27,176 nucleotides of DNA, taken from Aquifex aeolicus. GTDB taxonomy: Bacteria > Aquificota > Aquificia > Aquificales > Aquificaceae. This document shows positions 15,593 to 22,448 of the stretch, piece after piece. Within the stretch, counting starts at the first letter, position 1. The number at the start of each line of letters is the position of its first letter. Below the pieces are notes generated by a model. It was not told the DNA's origin. It did not search any database and was given only the letters and a program-made list of their open reading frames with translations. The stretch is taken from contig DQTK01000071.1 in assembly GCA_015662815.1 (NCBI GenBank), forward strand, positions 1-27,176. The letters are read 5' to 3'. The position numbers were made by a program, and so were the translations under genes.

Positions 15593-16507
15593 TTAAATGT
15601 TTCTGTTTATTACAAAATCAATAAGTCCTAGTATATCTTTCTTGTATTCGTTTTCGGGGAAACCCTTTAGGATTTCCTTTGCCATCTTCAGTTCTTTTTT
15701 TGCCCTCTCTTTAGTTTTTTCCACACCACCGAGTTCTATAACTTTTTGTCTGAGGGTTTCGTAATCGGATAAGCCTCTCAAGGCTTTCTTTACCTCTTCC
15801 TTATCCAATAGTTCAAGAACGGATATAAGGGGATAGGTACATTTTCCTTCTTTCAGATCATTCCCGACTGGCTTACCGAGTGTTTCCGGGTTTCCTTCAT
15901 AATCTAAAGCATCATCTATAAGCTGGAAAGCTCTTCCTATTCTCAGTCCTACTTCGTATAATTTTTCCCAATTTTTGCAACTTCCGGCAAGAGCTCCTAC
16001 ACCAAAACAAGCCCCGAACAAAACGGCTGTTTTTCCGTCTATTATCTGAAAGTATTCCTCTTCCGAAATAATGTCTCCAACCTTAGATATCTCCAGAACC
16101 TGACCCTCCGCCATATCCATTACCGCTTGACTCACCAACTTTATCATTTCTACATTTCCATAGGTGGAAAATAGATGCAGAGCCTTAGCATACATATAAT
16201 CTCCCGTAAGTACGGCTACGCCATTTCCGAAAACTAGATTTGCAGATTTTTTTCCTCTTCTCCTTTCTGCTCCATCTACGACATCGTCGTGAAGCAATGA
16301 AGCTACGTGAATGTATTCGAGTCCTACACCCAGCGGAACTGCTCTTTCGGGCTCTTGACCACACATACCGCAAGTAAGGACTGTAAATAAGGGTCTTAGT
16401 CTTTTCCCTCCGCTTTCAACTATATATTTGCCCGTTTTAAGAACAAGTTTTACCTTCGGGTTTAGCTCCTTGAGAAGTCTCTCCTCTATCGTGTCCAAAA
16501 ACTTCAT
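15593..16507 (-). CDS. Long-chain polyprenyl diphosphate synthase (trans-isoprenyl, IspB-like)
   Basis: A trans-prenyltransferase that lengthens allylic diphosphates with isopentenyl diphosphate, supplying the side chain of menaquinone/demethylmenaquinone-type quinones. From ATG 16507 it is 304 residues (MKFLDTIEERLLKEL); ATG 16513 is an equally possible start two codons upstream. It contains GGKRLRPLF, the first Asp-rich motif LLHDDVVD followed by RRRGK, and the second Asp-rich motif QLIDDALDYEG, with GKPVGNDLKEGK. The residues before the first motif (YIHVASLL) lack bulky aromatic side chains directly upstream, which favours long products. Exact chain length is inference. The gene starts 14-20 nt after the 3' end of tRNA-Arg on the same strand. 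An apparent longer ORF beginning at 16600 merely reads through the tRNA. Confidence 0.9.
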   Translation of the reverse strand: MKFLDTIEERLLKELNPKVKLVLKTGKYIVESGGKRLRPLFTVLTCGMCGQEPERAVPLGVGLEYIHVASLLHDDVVDGAERRRGKKSANLVFGNGVAVLTGDYMYAKALHLFSTYGNVEMIKLVSQAVMDMAEGQVLEISKVGDIISEEEYFQIIDGKTAVLFGACFGVGALAGSCKNWEKLYEVGLRIGRAFQLIDDALDYEGNPETLGKPVGNDLKEGKCTYPLISVLELLDKEEVKKALRGLSDYETLRQKVIELGGVEKTKERAKKELKMAKEILKGFPENEYKKDILGLIDFVINRNI

Positions 16508-16526
16508 GACCATTCCAAAAAAATAG

Positions 16527-16600
16527 TGTGCCCGGCGGGACTTGAACCCGCGACCCCGGGGTCCGGAGCCCCGTGCTCTATCCACCTGAGCTACGGGCAC
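16527..16600 (-). tRNA. tRNA-Arg (anticodon CCG)
   Basis: The minus strand folds into a complete cloverleaf of 74 nt. The acceptor arms are GTGCCCG and CGGGCAC with discriminator A. The D arm contains GCTC-AGGTGGATA-GAGC, the anticodon stem is CGGGG/CCCCG with loop CTCCGGA (anticodon CCG, reading CGG), and the T arm is GCGGG-TTCAAGT-CCCGC. The CCA end is not encoded (the next bases are CTATTT). It directly precedes the polyprenyl synthase gene, so the primary transcript is likely dicistronic and cut at the tRNA ends. Aquifex is known to use a protein-only RNase P for 5' maturation. Confidence 0.97.
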
Positions 16601-16602
16601 TA

Positions 16603-16665
16603 ATTATAATAAAATACTTTGACTTCAGTCATAACAACCTATTTATAATTGAATGATTTTATAAT
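16603..16665. promoter_or_regulatory. Divergent tRNA-Arg / iscU promoter region with a TGACT-TC-AGTCA palindrome
   Basis: Plus strand: TTGACT (16619-16624) and TATAAT (16644-16649) with a 19-nt spacer, then a second TATAAT at 16660-16665, could drive iscU. Minus strand: TTGTTA (16637-16632) with TATTTT (16616-16611) or TATTAT (16611-16606) could drive tRNA-Arg. A perfect inverted repeat TGACTTCAGTCA (16620-16631) covers the -35 of one promoter and the spacer of the other, which would suit an operator controlling both. The spacers are off-optimal, so the boxes are tentative. Confidence 0.45.
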
Positions 16666-16696
16666 TCAGGTATAACGCCTATAAGGGGGTGAAGCT

Positions 16697-17170
16697 ATGA
16701 GTTTCGAATACAGTGAAAAAGTTCTTGACCACTTCTTGAATCCGAGAAATGTAGGAGTTCTTGAAGACGCAAACGGTGTAGGTCAGTGTGGTAACCCTGC
16801 TTGTGGAGACGCAATGCTCTTTACTATAAAAGTTAATCCCGAGAATGATGTTATAGAAGACGTAAGATTCAAAACCTTCGGATGCGGTTCAGCAATAGCC
16901 GTAAGCTCAATACTTACAGAGATGATAAAGGGCAAACCTATACAGTACGCACTCAATCTCACATACAGGGACATTTTTGATGAACTGGGAGGACTACCTC
17001 CTCAAAAGATACACTGTACTAACTTAGGATTGGAAACTCTCCACGTTGCAATAAAGGATTACCTAATGAAGCAGGGTAGAGTGGAAGAAGCTTCCAAGAT
17101 TCCCGATTGCTACGAAGAAGAGGAAGAACAAGAAGAAAAGCAGGAGTTTGAATTCCTATCAGGCACGTAA
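16697..17170 (+). CDS. iscU: IscU/NifU-type Fe-S cluster scaffold protein
   Basis: A 157-residue scaffold that assembles [2Fe-2S] clusters from cysteine desulfurase-derived sulfur and passes them to apoproteins. The three ligand cysteines are in the expected places: QCGNPACGDAM (Cys36, with the conserved Asp in GDA), KTFGCGSAIAVSS (the second Cys) and KIHCTNLG (the third). Residues 130-157 form an acidic, Glu-rich tail (YEEEEEQEEKQEFEF), longer than in E. coli IscU. The start has a very strong ribosome binding site (AGGGGGTGA). It heads a tightly packed run: the next gene starts 2 nt later. No cysteine desulfurase or ferredoxin gene lies beside it, unlike the classic isc operon. Confidence 0.94.
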   Translation: MSFEYSEKVLDHFLNPRNVGVLEDANGVGQCGNPACGDAMLFTIKVNPENDVIEDVRFKTFGCGSAIAVSSILTEMIKGKPIQYALNLTYRDIFDELGGLPPQKIHCTNLGLETLHVAIKDYLMKQGRVEEASKIPDCYEEEEEQEEKQEFEFLSGT

Positions 17171-17172
17171 AG

Positions 17173-18225
17173 ATGGGAGGAAAGAAGAAGGCTTTGGCTC
17201 TACTCTCGGGGGGGCTTGATAGCTCCCTCGCTATAAAACTCGTTCAAGAGCAAGGAATAGAGGTTAAAGCACTCCATTTCTACACAGGTTTCTGTACAAC
17301 GGAGTTTAAAAGAAGACTCGGGCAAACCAAAGAAGACGGCTCTCTTTATGTAAATCCCGCTTTAAAAGTAGCTGCTCAACTCGGGGTTCCCGTAGAAATC
17401 GTTGATATATCCGAAGAATACTATAACGTTGTTATAAATCCCAAATACGGATACGGTAAAAACGTAAATCCTTGTGTAGACTGCAGAATAATGATGCTCA
17501 AAAAAGCCAAGGAAATAATGGAAAAGGAAGGGTACGACTTTATAGTTACAGGAGAAGTTCTGTACCAGAGACCGATGAGTCAAACACCCGAAAGGCTAAA
17601 ACTGATAGAGAAGGAAGCAGGTCTACAAGGACTTGTTTTGAGGCCTTTATCTGCTAAAGTTTTACCGCCTACGATTCCCGAAAATAAAGGGTGGGTAGAT
17701 AGAAGTAGGCTTCTCGGAATAAGGGGAAGAAGTAGGAAGATTCAAATAGAGCTCGCTAAAAAGTATGGTCTTGAATACGAACAACCTGCAGGTGGATGTT
17801 GTTATCTTACGGACGAAACCTATGCAACAAGATTTAAAGAAGCCTATTCCGTTGAGGGAATTATTACCAGAGACGACCTTGTTCTCTTTGCAGTTGGAAG
17901 ACACCTTAGGCTACCCTCAGGAGTAAAGCTCATAGTAGCAAGAAACAAAGGAGAGGTTAATTTCCTAAAAGGCTTTAGAAGTAGATACGGATATGCTTAC
18001 AGGAAAGACGGTAAAGGAACTTTTGCACTAATAAAAGGAACTCCCACAGAAGACGAAGTACAGCTCATCGCTGATATAATAGCAAGGTATTCAAAGAATG
18101 AACCCTCAAAGGTTGCCATTCATTTACAGGATAGAGAAATTGAATTAATAGGAATCCCTCCCGAAGATAGATTCCTAGAACAGTTTAAGATTTACGCCAA
18201 GAAGGAGGTAAAACATGGACGTTAA
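17173..18225 (+). CDS. PP-loop ATPase, thiouridylase-like (MnmA/TrmU-related), exact tRNA target unknown
   Basis: A 350-residue N-type ATP pyrophosphatase. The PP-loop LLSGGLDSSLAIKL at 10-23 adenylates the target. CVDCRIMM with Cys101 and Cys104 and GGCCYLTD with Cys209/Cys210 are candidate catalytic or Fe-S/persulfide cysteines, placed as in tRNA 2-thiouridylases. TGEVLYQRPMSQ at 126-137 matches the family's TGEV-x-x-QRPMSQ segment. From about residue 225 a separate C-terminal domain begins (VGRHLRLPSGVKLIVARNKGE), possibly RNA-binding. This is not canonical MnmA, which has different spacing and an extra domain. Flanking IscU, TusA and Nfu genes support an Fe-S or persulfide-dependent thiolation role. 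It overlaps the TusA-like gene by 11 nt. Confidence 0.85.
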   Translation: MGGKKKALALLSGGLDSSLAIKLVQEQGIEVKALHFYTGFCTTEFKRRLGQTKEDGSLYVNPALKVAAQLGVPVEIVDISEEYYNVVINPKYGYGKNVNPCVDCRIMMLKKAKEIMEKEGYDFIVTGEVLYQRPMSQTPERLKLIEKEAGLQGLVLRPLSAKVLPPTIPENKGWVDRSRLLGIRGRSRKIQIELAKKYGLEYEQPAGGCCYLTDETYATRFKEAYSVEGIITRDDLVLFAVGRHLRLPSGVKLIVARNKGEVNFLKGFRSRYGYAYRKDGKGTFALIKGTPTEDEVQLIADIIARYSKNEPSKVAIHLQDREIELIGIPPEDRFLEQFKIYAKKEVKHGR

Positions 18226-18469
18226 GGATATAAAAGCCGATGTAGTTCACGATGTTACAGGAACTTTTTGTCCTGTACCCGTGGCAGAGACTGCAAAGCA
18301 GATTAAAGAAATGGAAATAGGGCAAATTCTTGAACTTATAGCCGATGACCCCGGAGTTGTTGAGGATATACCGGCTTGGTGTAAAGCAACAGGTCAGGAA
18401 TTTTTAGGAATGTATGAAGAAGATGGAGAATATCATCTTTTTGTTAAGAAAATTAGGGAGACAAAGTAA
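18215..18469 (+). CDS. TusA/SirA-family sulfur carrier protein
   Basis: An 84-residue TusA-like protein with the CPxP active-site motif as CPVP (Cys19, in DVTGTFCPVPVAET). TusA-type proteins carry a persulfide on this Cys and deliver it to tRNA-thiolating or molybdenum-cofactor enzymes. The second half has the usual IADDPGVVEDIPAWCKATGQ segment. It starts inside the end of the PP-loop gene (11-nt overlap, preceded by AAGGAGG) and its stop shares one base with the next start, so translation is coupled through the run. The natural partner is the PP-loop ATPase encoded just upstream; that pairing is inference from gene order. Confidence 0.92.
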   Translation: MDVKDIKADVVHDVTGTFCPVPVAETAKQIKEMEIGQILELIADDPGVVEDIPAWCKATGQEFLGMYEEDGEYHLFVKKIRETK

Positions 18470-18720
18470 TGGCTGCGGTCGTGAAGCTTACGGAAGATAT
18501 TCCGCTCACTTCTCTCTTTGAATTCATGCCTGAAAGTAAGGAAGTGCTTATGGAGTACGGTTTGAAAAAGATTATTGACGATGGAGTTTACGATATCATA
18601 GTTCCAAGACTTACTTTAAAAGGTTTCATGAACTTAATGAATCTTCCCGAGGAAAAGAGGGAATTATTGTGGAGTAAACTTGAGGAGCTTTACAATAAAA
18701 AAATAACGGAGGCTAAGTGA
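18469..18720 (+). CDS. Small DUF1858-like helical protein in the sulfur-transfer operon
   Basis: An 83-residue protein. Its first half (VKLTEDIPLTSLFEFMPESKEVLMEYGL) resembles the start of DUF1858 domains, which read roughly I-T-x-D-T-x-V-x-x-x-L-x-x-x-P-x-x-x-x-V-L-x-x-Y-G. The cysteines that usually follow the YG in DUF1858 proteins are absent (here KKIIDDG). The second half, LTLKGFMNLMNLPEEKRELLWSKLEELYN, looks like helical packing. It is wedged between the TusA-like and Nfu genes with start and stop overlaps, so it very probably acts with them, for example as an adaptor. No catalytic residue is visible. Confidence 0.72.
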   Translation: MAAVVKLTEDIPLTSLFEFMPESKEVLMEYGLKKIIDDGVYDIIVPRLTLKGFMNLMNLPEEKRELLWSKLEELYNKKITEAK

Positions 18721-18983
18721 TGGCTGAAGTTAAAAAAATTGCAGAAGTTGAAAAAGTTTTGGAAAAGATTAGGCCTGCTTTAAAAGAACATCAAGGAGAA
18801 CTAAAACTGGTTGATATTAAAGATGATATAGTCTATCTTTCTTTTGAAGGCGGATGCTCCAGTTGTCCTATAGTTGACATTTCCCTTAAAAACTTGGTTG
18901 ATACAGTAATTAAAGGAAATATTAAATGGGTTAAAAAAGTAGAAATAAGCCAACAGAAATATAATCTTGGGCAGTTTGTCTAA
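18720..18983 (+). CDS. Nfu-type (NifU C-terminal domain) Fe-S carrier
   Basis: An 87-residue stand-alone Nfu domain with the CxxC motif as CSSCP (GGCSSCPIVDISLKNLVD), which holds a [4Fe-4S] cluster between two subunits for delivery to target proteins. The N-terminal helix (VEKVLEKIRPALKEHQGELKLVDI) and the following strand (DDIVYLSFEGGC) match the family. I choose the ATG at 18720 over the GTG one codon upstream, because it overlaps the previous stop as TGATG and has GGAGG 7-8 nt before it. It ends one base before aroE. It completes a set of two Fe-S carriers, a sulfur carrier and a thiolation enzyme. Confidence 0.92.
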   Translation: MAEVKKIAEVEKVLEKIRPALKEHQGELKLVDIKDDIVYLSFEGGCSSCPIVDISLKNLVDTVIKGNIKWVKKVEISQQKYNLGQFV

Positions 18984-19793
18984 ATGATAACCTCTGAAAC
19001 AGAACTATACGGGGTAATAGGTTATCCCGTAAAGCATTCCCTTTCTCCCATTTTTCAGAATGCGTTTCTCAGATGGGCTGGTATAAACGGGGTTTATTTA
19101 GCCTTTGAGATAGACCCGCAAAATCTCAAGGAAGCTATCGAAGGATTCAAAGCAATAGGTGTTAAGGGAATAAATATAACGGTTCCTCATAAGGAATCCG
19201 TAATTGAATATATTGATGAAATAGACTCTACAGTTAAAGAAATAGGTGCGGTAAATACCGTAAAGTTTAAAGACGGAAAGGCAAAAGGCTTTAATACCGA
19301 CTGGATAGGCTTTATAAAAGCGGTAAAAATGTTATCACCTGAGCTAAAGGGAAAAAAAGTATTGCTCTTAGGAGCAGGAGGAGCTTCCAAGGCTGTAGCT
19401 TATGGCTTAATGAAGGAAAAATCGGAGGTTTACATCTGGAACAGAACCAGAGAAAAGGCGGAAAGGTTAGCAAAAAAATTCGGTTTGAAGGTGGTAAATT
19501 CCCCCGAAGAAGTAGTAGAATACGTAGATGTAATAGTCAATACTACAACTGTGGGTTTAAAAGAAGATGACCCGGAGTTATTCAATTACGATATTATAAA
19601 ACCCGAACATATCGTTATAGATATCATCTATAAGAATACTAAACTAATTCAAAAAGCAAAGGAAATTGGAGCAAAGTTTCAGGATGGTCTTCCTATGCTT
19701 ATATGGCAGGGTATAGAAGCTTTTAAAATATGGAACGGATGTGAGCCACCTTACCCTATCGCAGAAAGAGCTATAAAGGACCTTGGAAGATAA
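18984..19793 (+). CDS. aroE: Shikimate dehydrogenase
   Basis: AroE reduces 3-dehydroshikimate to shikimate with NADPH in aromatic amino-acid synthesis. The 269-residue protein has the substrate-binding VIGYPVKHSLSPIFQNA, the catalytic Lys in GINITVPHKES, the catalytic Asp in GFNTDWIGF, the dinucleotide-binding glycine loop LLLGAGGASKAVAYGL, NRTREKAERLAKKFG (Arg pair favouring NADP) and DGLPMLIWQGIEAFKIW near the C-terminus. All expected residues are present and length is normal. It follows the Nfu gene with no gap and overlaps tadA by 11 nt, so it belongs to the same transcript, probably by convenience and not by shared function. Confidence 0.97.
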   Translation: MITSETELYGVIGYPVKHSLSPIFQNAFLRWAGINGVYLAFEIDPQNLKEAIEGFKAIGVKGINITVPHKESVIEYIDEIDSTVKEIGAVNTVKFKDGKAKGFNTDWIGFIKAVKMLSPELKGKKVLLLGAGGASKAVAYGLMKEKSEVYIWNRTREKAERLAKKFGLKVVNSPEEVVEYVDVIVNTTTVGLKEDDPELFNYDIIKPEHIVIDIIYKNTKLIQKAKEIGAKFQDGLPMLIWQGIEAFKIWNGCEPPYPIAERAIKDLGR

Positions 19794-20241
19794 AGAATTT
19801 TTTCTAAGAGAGGCTCTAAAGGAAGCTAAAAAGGCTTTTAGCAAGGGAGAAATCCCGATAGGTTGCGTAATTGTTAAAGATGGAAAGATAGTAGCAAGAG
19901 CCCATAACCTTGTGGAAATCTTGAAAGACCCTACAGCTCACGCGGAGATATTAAGTATAAGGGAAGCTACAAAATCACTGAATTCAAAATTTCTTATCGG
20001 CTGTGAAGTCTACGTATCCTTAGAACCATGCATTATGTGTTCATACGCTTTGGTGCTTGCCAGAGTGAGTAAAGTTTACTTTTCTGCGTTGGACTATAAA
20101 CACGGTGGAGTTATGAGCCTACTGAATATTCTCGATGAACCTACTCTAAACCATAAGGTAAAGTGGGAGTACTATCCCATAAAAGAATCCCAAGAACTTT
20201 TATCAGAGTTTTTTAAAAGTTTAAGGTATAAGATTAAGTAG
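19783..20241 (+). CDS. tadA: tRNA-specific adenosine deaminase
   Basis: TadA deaminates A34 of tRNA-Arg(ACG) to inosine. The 152-residue protein has the zinc site of the cytidine-deaminase fold, HAEI (in DPTAHAEILSI, with catalytic Glu) and PCIMC (LEPCIMCSYALVLARV). Other matches to TadA are the FSALDYKHGG segment and the C-terminal LLSEFFKSLR. It starts with TTG at 19783 (MEDKEFFLREALKEAKKA), overlapping aroE by 11 nt, and no better start retains the N-terminal helix. It resembles A. aeolicus TadA as I remember it, with many substitutions, which suggests a related but distinct species or strain. That comparison is from memory only. Confidence 0.95.
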   Translation: MEDKEFFLREALKEAKKAFSKGEIPIGCVIVKDGKIVARAHNLVEILKDPTAHAEILSIREATKSLNSKFLIGCEVYVSLEPCIMCSYALVLARVSKVYFSALDYKHGGVMSLLNILDEPTLNHKVKWEYYPIKESQELLSEFFKSLRYKIK

Positions 20242-20751
20242 ATGGCTCCCTTTAAAGAACTCCAGAGATTTATACATTGGAAAGAGAGATTTTTAAAGGA
20301 TTACGAAAAGATAAAAAAAGGAGGCATTGATGTAATAGGAAGGGAAGTTAAAGAAATTCTAGGAAAGGAACCGGACGATAGACTCTTGAAAACTTTAAGA
20401 TCTATGTACATAGGCGGTATGTAACACAGAGTTGAAGATGAAGAAATAAGGTACTGGACCAACTGGACTGGAGTTAAGACCTACGAAACTTTTAACAGGT
20501 TTCCCATTTTGAGTGATATAGAACTTGCGTTTGTATTTTGGTCTTTGGGTAAACTATTTGTTCCCTTACTTATGCACGAGAAAGGTGTAAAATCCGAATC
20601 CTTTAAGAAGCTTTCCGGAGAGGAGCAAGAGGAGGCTGTAATGGATGAACTCAATACCCTCTGGGAAACGCAACTAACTTTAATACTTCAAGCCCTTCAG
20701 TTTTTAGATTTAAAGTCTATTTCTAACCAAAAACCGCCCTCTGAGGGGTAA
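20242..20751 (+). pseudogene. Gene of unknown function interrupted by a single in-frame TAA
   Basis: Two open segments lie in the same reading frame, separated only by TAA at 20422-20424. The first (60 residues, MAPFKELQRFIHWKERFLKD to RSMYIGGM) follows the tadA stop directly. The second (108 residues) continues HRVEDEEIRYWTNWTGV, then ILSDIELAFVFWSLGKLFVP, and ends at 20751. Together they form a 170-codon gene with coherent composition and no frameshift. The natural reading is a Gln codon CAA changed to TAA, either a real nonsense mutation or a sequencing error; readthrough is less likely. The second half includes a hydrophobic, Trp-rich stretch. The 3' end overlaps the convergent kinase gene by 55 nt. 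I do not recognise the family. Confidence 0.65.
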
Positions 20752-22448
20752 ACTTTTACTCCCCATCCGTGTTCCTCTATAATTTTCTTCACTATACTCA
20801 TACCTATTCCGAAACCTTTAGGATTTTTACTGAAGAATGGTTCAAATATATACTCCGCTTCCTCTTTGGAAATACCTCTTCCGTTATCCTTATAGATTAA
20901 TTTTCCGTTGCTTACATATATTTTTATCTCTTTAGCACCATGCTCTATGGAGTTATTAATCAAATTGTAGAAAACTTCCTTAAGAAGATTTCTATCTCCT
21001 ATAATTTCCCTATCACCCTCAAGCTCTATTTTTATTCCTCCGTTTTGATAAATCTTTACAACTTCCCGAATAAGCTCACTTATCATAAATTTTTCGGGAT
21101 TTATCTTCCTCTCCAGACTCAGATTTTTAAACTGATTCACCAAGAGATTTATACGGTCAACTTCCCCCATAACCACATTGACAAGTTCCCTAATCTTTTC
21201 TCTATTGGTATCTTTTTCTAGATGTTTTAAAATCCTTCCTAGGTTTAGCTTTATGGGTGTCAAAGGATTTTTTATTTCGTGAGCGATTCTTTTTACAGAC
21301 TCCTGCCATACTCTGAAACGTTCAGCTAGAACTATGGGAGTTATATCCTCAAATATGTAAATTTCTCCCTCCTGTCGTTCTATCTTTTCTGTTCTTATAT
21401 TCTTTGCTTTCTTAATCTCTTCAAGAAAGCTGTCTATATCTTTGGGTTGTCCAAACATATTTAAAAAAGTTTTGTTCACAAAAACTGCTCCTTTTCTTTT
21501 TCTAAATAAAACAGCAACGGGTAGGGTATCGAGGAGTTTTTGTAAATTTTCCTTTTCCTCCTTCAGGTGATTGTATAAATCTCTTAAATTATCTCTCATT
21601 TGCTTAAAAGCCCTTGCAAGTTTCTCTATTTCATCACCCCTTTCTTCTACTTCAATAGAAACATTTAAATTACCCTTTGATATTTCAAAGGCATTTTCCG
21701 TTAGCTTCTCCACGGGTTCGCTAATGTACCTGGCAAACAGCATAGATAACCATACGGTTGCTAAAAGAGTAATAAAACCCAGAGTAATAATTAAAAACAC
21801 GTAAATTCCCGTGATTATATCCCTTGCTTTGGTAAGGGAACGAAGGTCAAGAGCTATATTGCCGAATTTTTCCAGATTTTGTTCAAAGGTTATTTCCTTC
21901 TTTAGGATTACATATCTACTTCCTAAGCAAATAAGATAGCTATCTTTGAACTCCATTACATCGTAATTACACGGTTCGTTCTTTACTTCTTTAACAAAGG
22001 ATAGTTCCCTTATCTCCTCTTCCGAGAGCTTGCTCAGTATCTCCTTTTTTTCGTAGAGGTTCTTCACGGTGTAATCCTTTAGCTCACGGTATATATACTC
22101 CGCCTGTTTTGAAAGCTCCCTTACCTTTCCGCTCAGGAATCCCTTCGTAGATTGAAATATGAGAACGGCCGAAAGAATATTTAGGGCTAAAAGAGGGACA
22201 AAAATATACAGGATTAATACATTGGCTATCTTCCTTCTCAGCTTATGTTGACTCTTCCCTAAGTAAACCTTTATGAGTTTCCTAAAGATTACTGCAGAAA
22301 TTATTATCAGGAACAGAAGGTCAAGGTTTATAACAATAAGTATAAAAGGATAATTAATATCCGGAAGATTTCTTAGATTTAGGAAAAAACCAACATTAAT
22401 TCCGATAAAGAGTATCAGAAGTAATAAAAATAGAATTTTACTTTTCAC
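20697..22448 (-). CDS. NtrY-like membrane sensor histidine kinase
   Basis: A 583-residue sensor kinase starting with GTG at 22448. Membrane helices are at about 4-25, 34-56, 77-99 and 209-237, with an extracytoplasmic loop of about 110 residues between the last two. Next come a HAMP domain (about 235-290), a PAS-like segment (LLDTLPVAVLFRKRKGAVFVN, about 305-370), and the phosphoacceptor helix RIAHEIKNPLTPIKLNLGRI with His390. The ATPase domain has an N-box NLINNSIEH (495-503), DNGRG (521-525) and GFGIGMSIVKK (from 545). The arrangement and the HEIKNPLTPI box are those of NtrY-type kinases. No response regulator is adjacent. It overlaps phoU by 11 nt, suggesting a link to phosphate status. 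Confidence 0.92.
   Translation of the reverse strand: MKSKILFLLLLILFIGINVGFFLNLRNLPDINYPFILIVINLDLLFLIIISAVIFRKLIKVYLGKSQHKLRRKIANVLILYIFVPLLALNILSAVLIFQSTKGFLSGKVRELSKQAEYIYRELKDYTVKNLYEKKEILSKLSEEEIRELSFVKEVKNEPCNYDVMEFKDSYLICLGSRYVILKKEITFEQNLEKFGNIALDLRSLTKARDIITGIYVFLIITLGFITLLATVWLSMLFARYISEPVEKLTENAFEISKGNLNVSIEVEERGDEIEKLARAFKQMRDNLRDLYNHLKEEKENLQKLLDTLPVAVLFRKRKGAVFVNKTFLNMFGQPKDIDSFLEEIKKAKNIRTEKIERQEGEIYIFEDITPIVLAERFRVWQESVKRIAHEIKNPLTPIKLNLGRILKHLEKDTNREKIRELVNVVMGEVDRINLLVNQFKNLSLERKINPEKFMISELIREVVKIYQNGGIKIELEGDREIIGDRNLLKEVFYNLINNSIEHGAKEIKIYVSNGKLIYKDNGRGISKEEAEYIFEPFFSKNPKGFGIGMSIVKKIIEEHGWGVKVYPSEGGFWLEIDFKSKN

Noticed and set aside
16508..16600. N-terminal extension of the polyprenyl synthase starting at 16600
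   Set aside because: The extra 31 codons are a translation of tRNA-Arg; the family start and nearby ATGs at 16507/16513 explain the gene.
20422..20424. Recoding of the TAA as selenocysteine or pyrrolysine
   Set aside because: Those use TGA and TAG respectively; TAA is not a known recoding codon for them, so a nonsense change or error is simpler.
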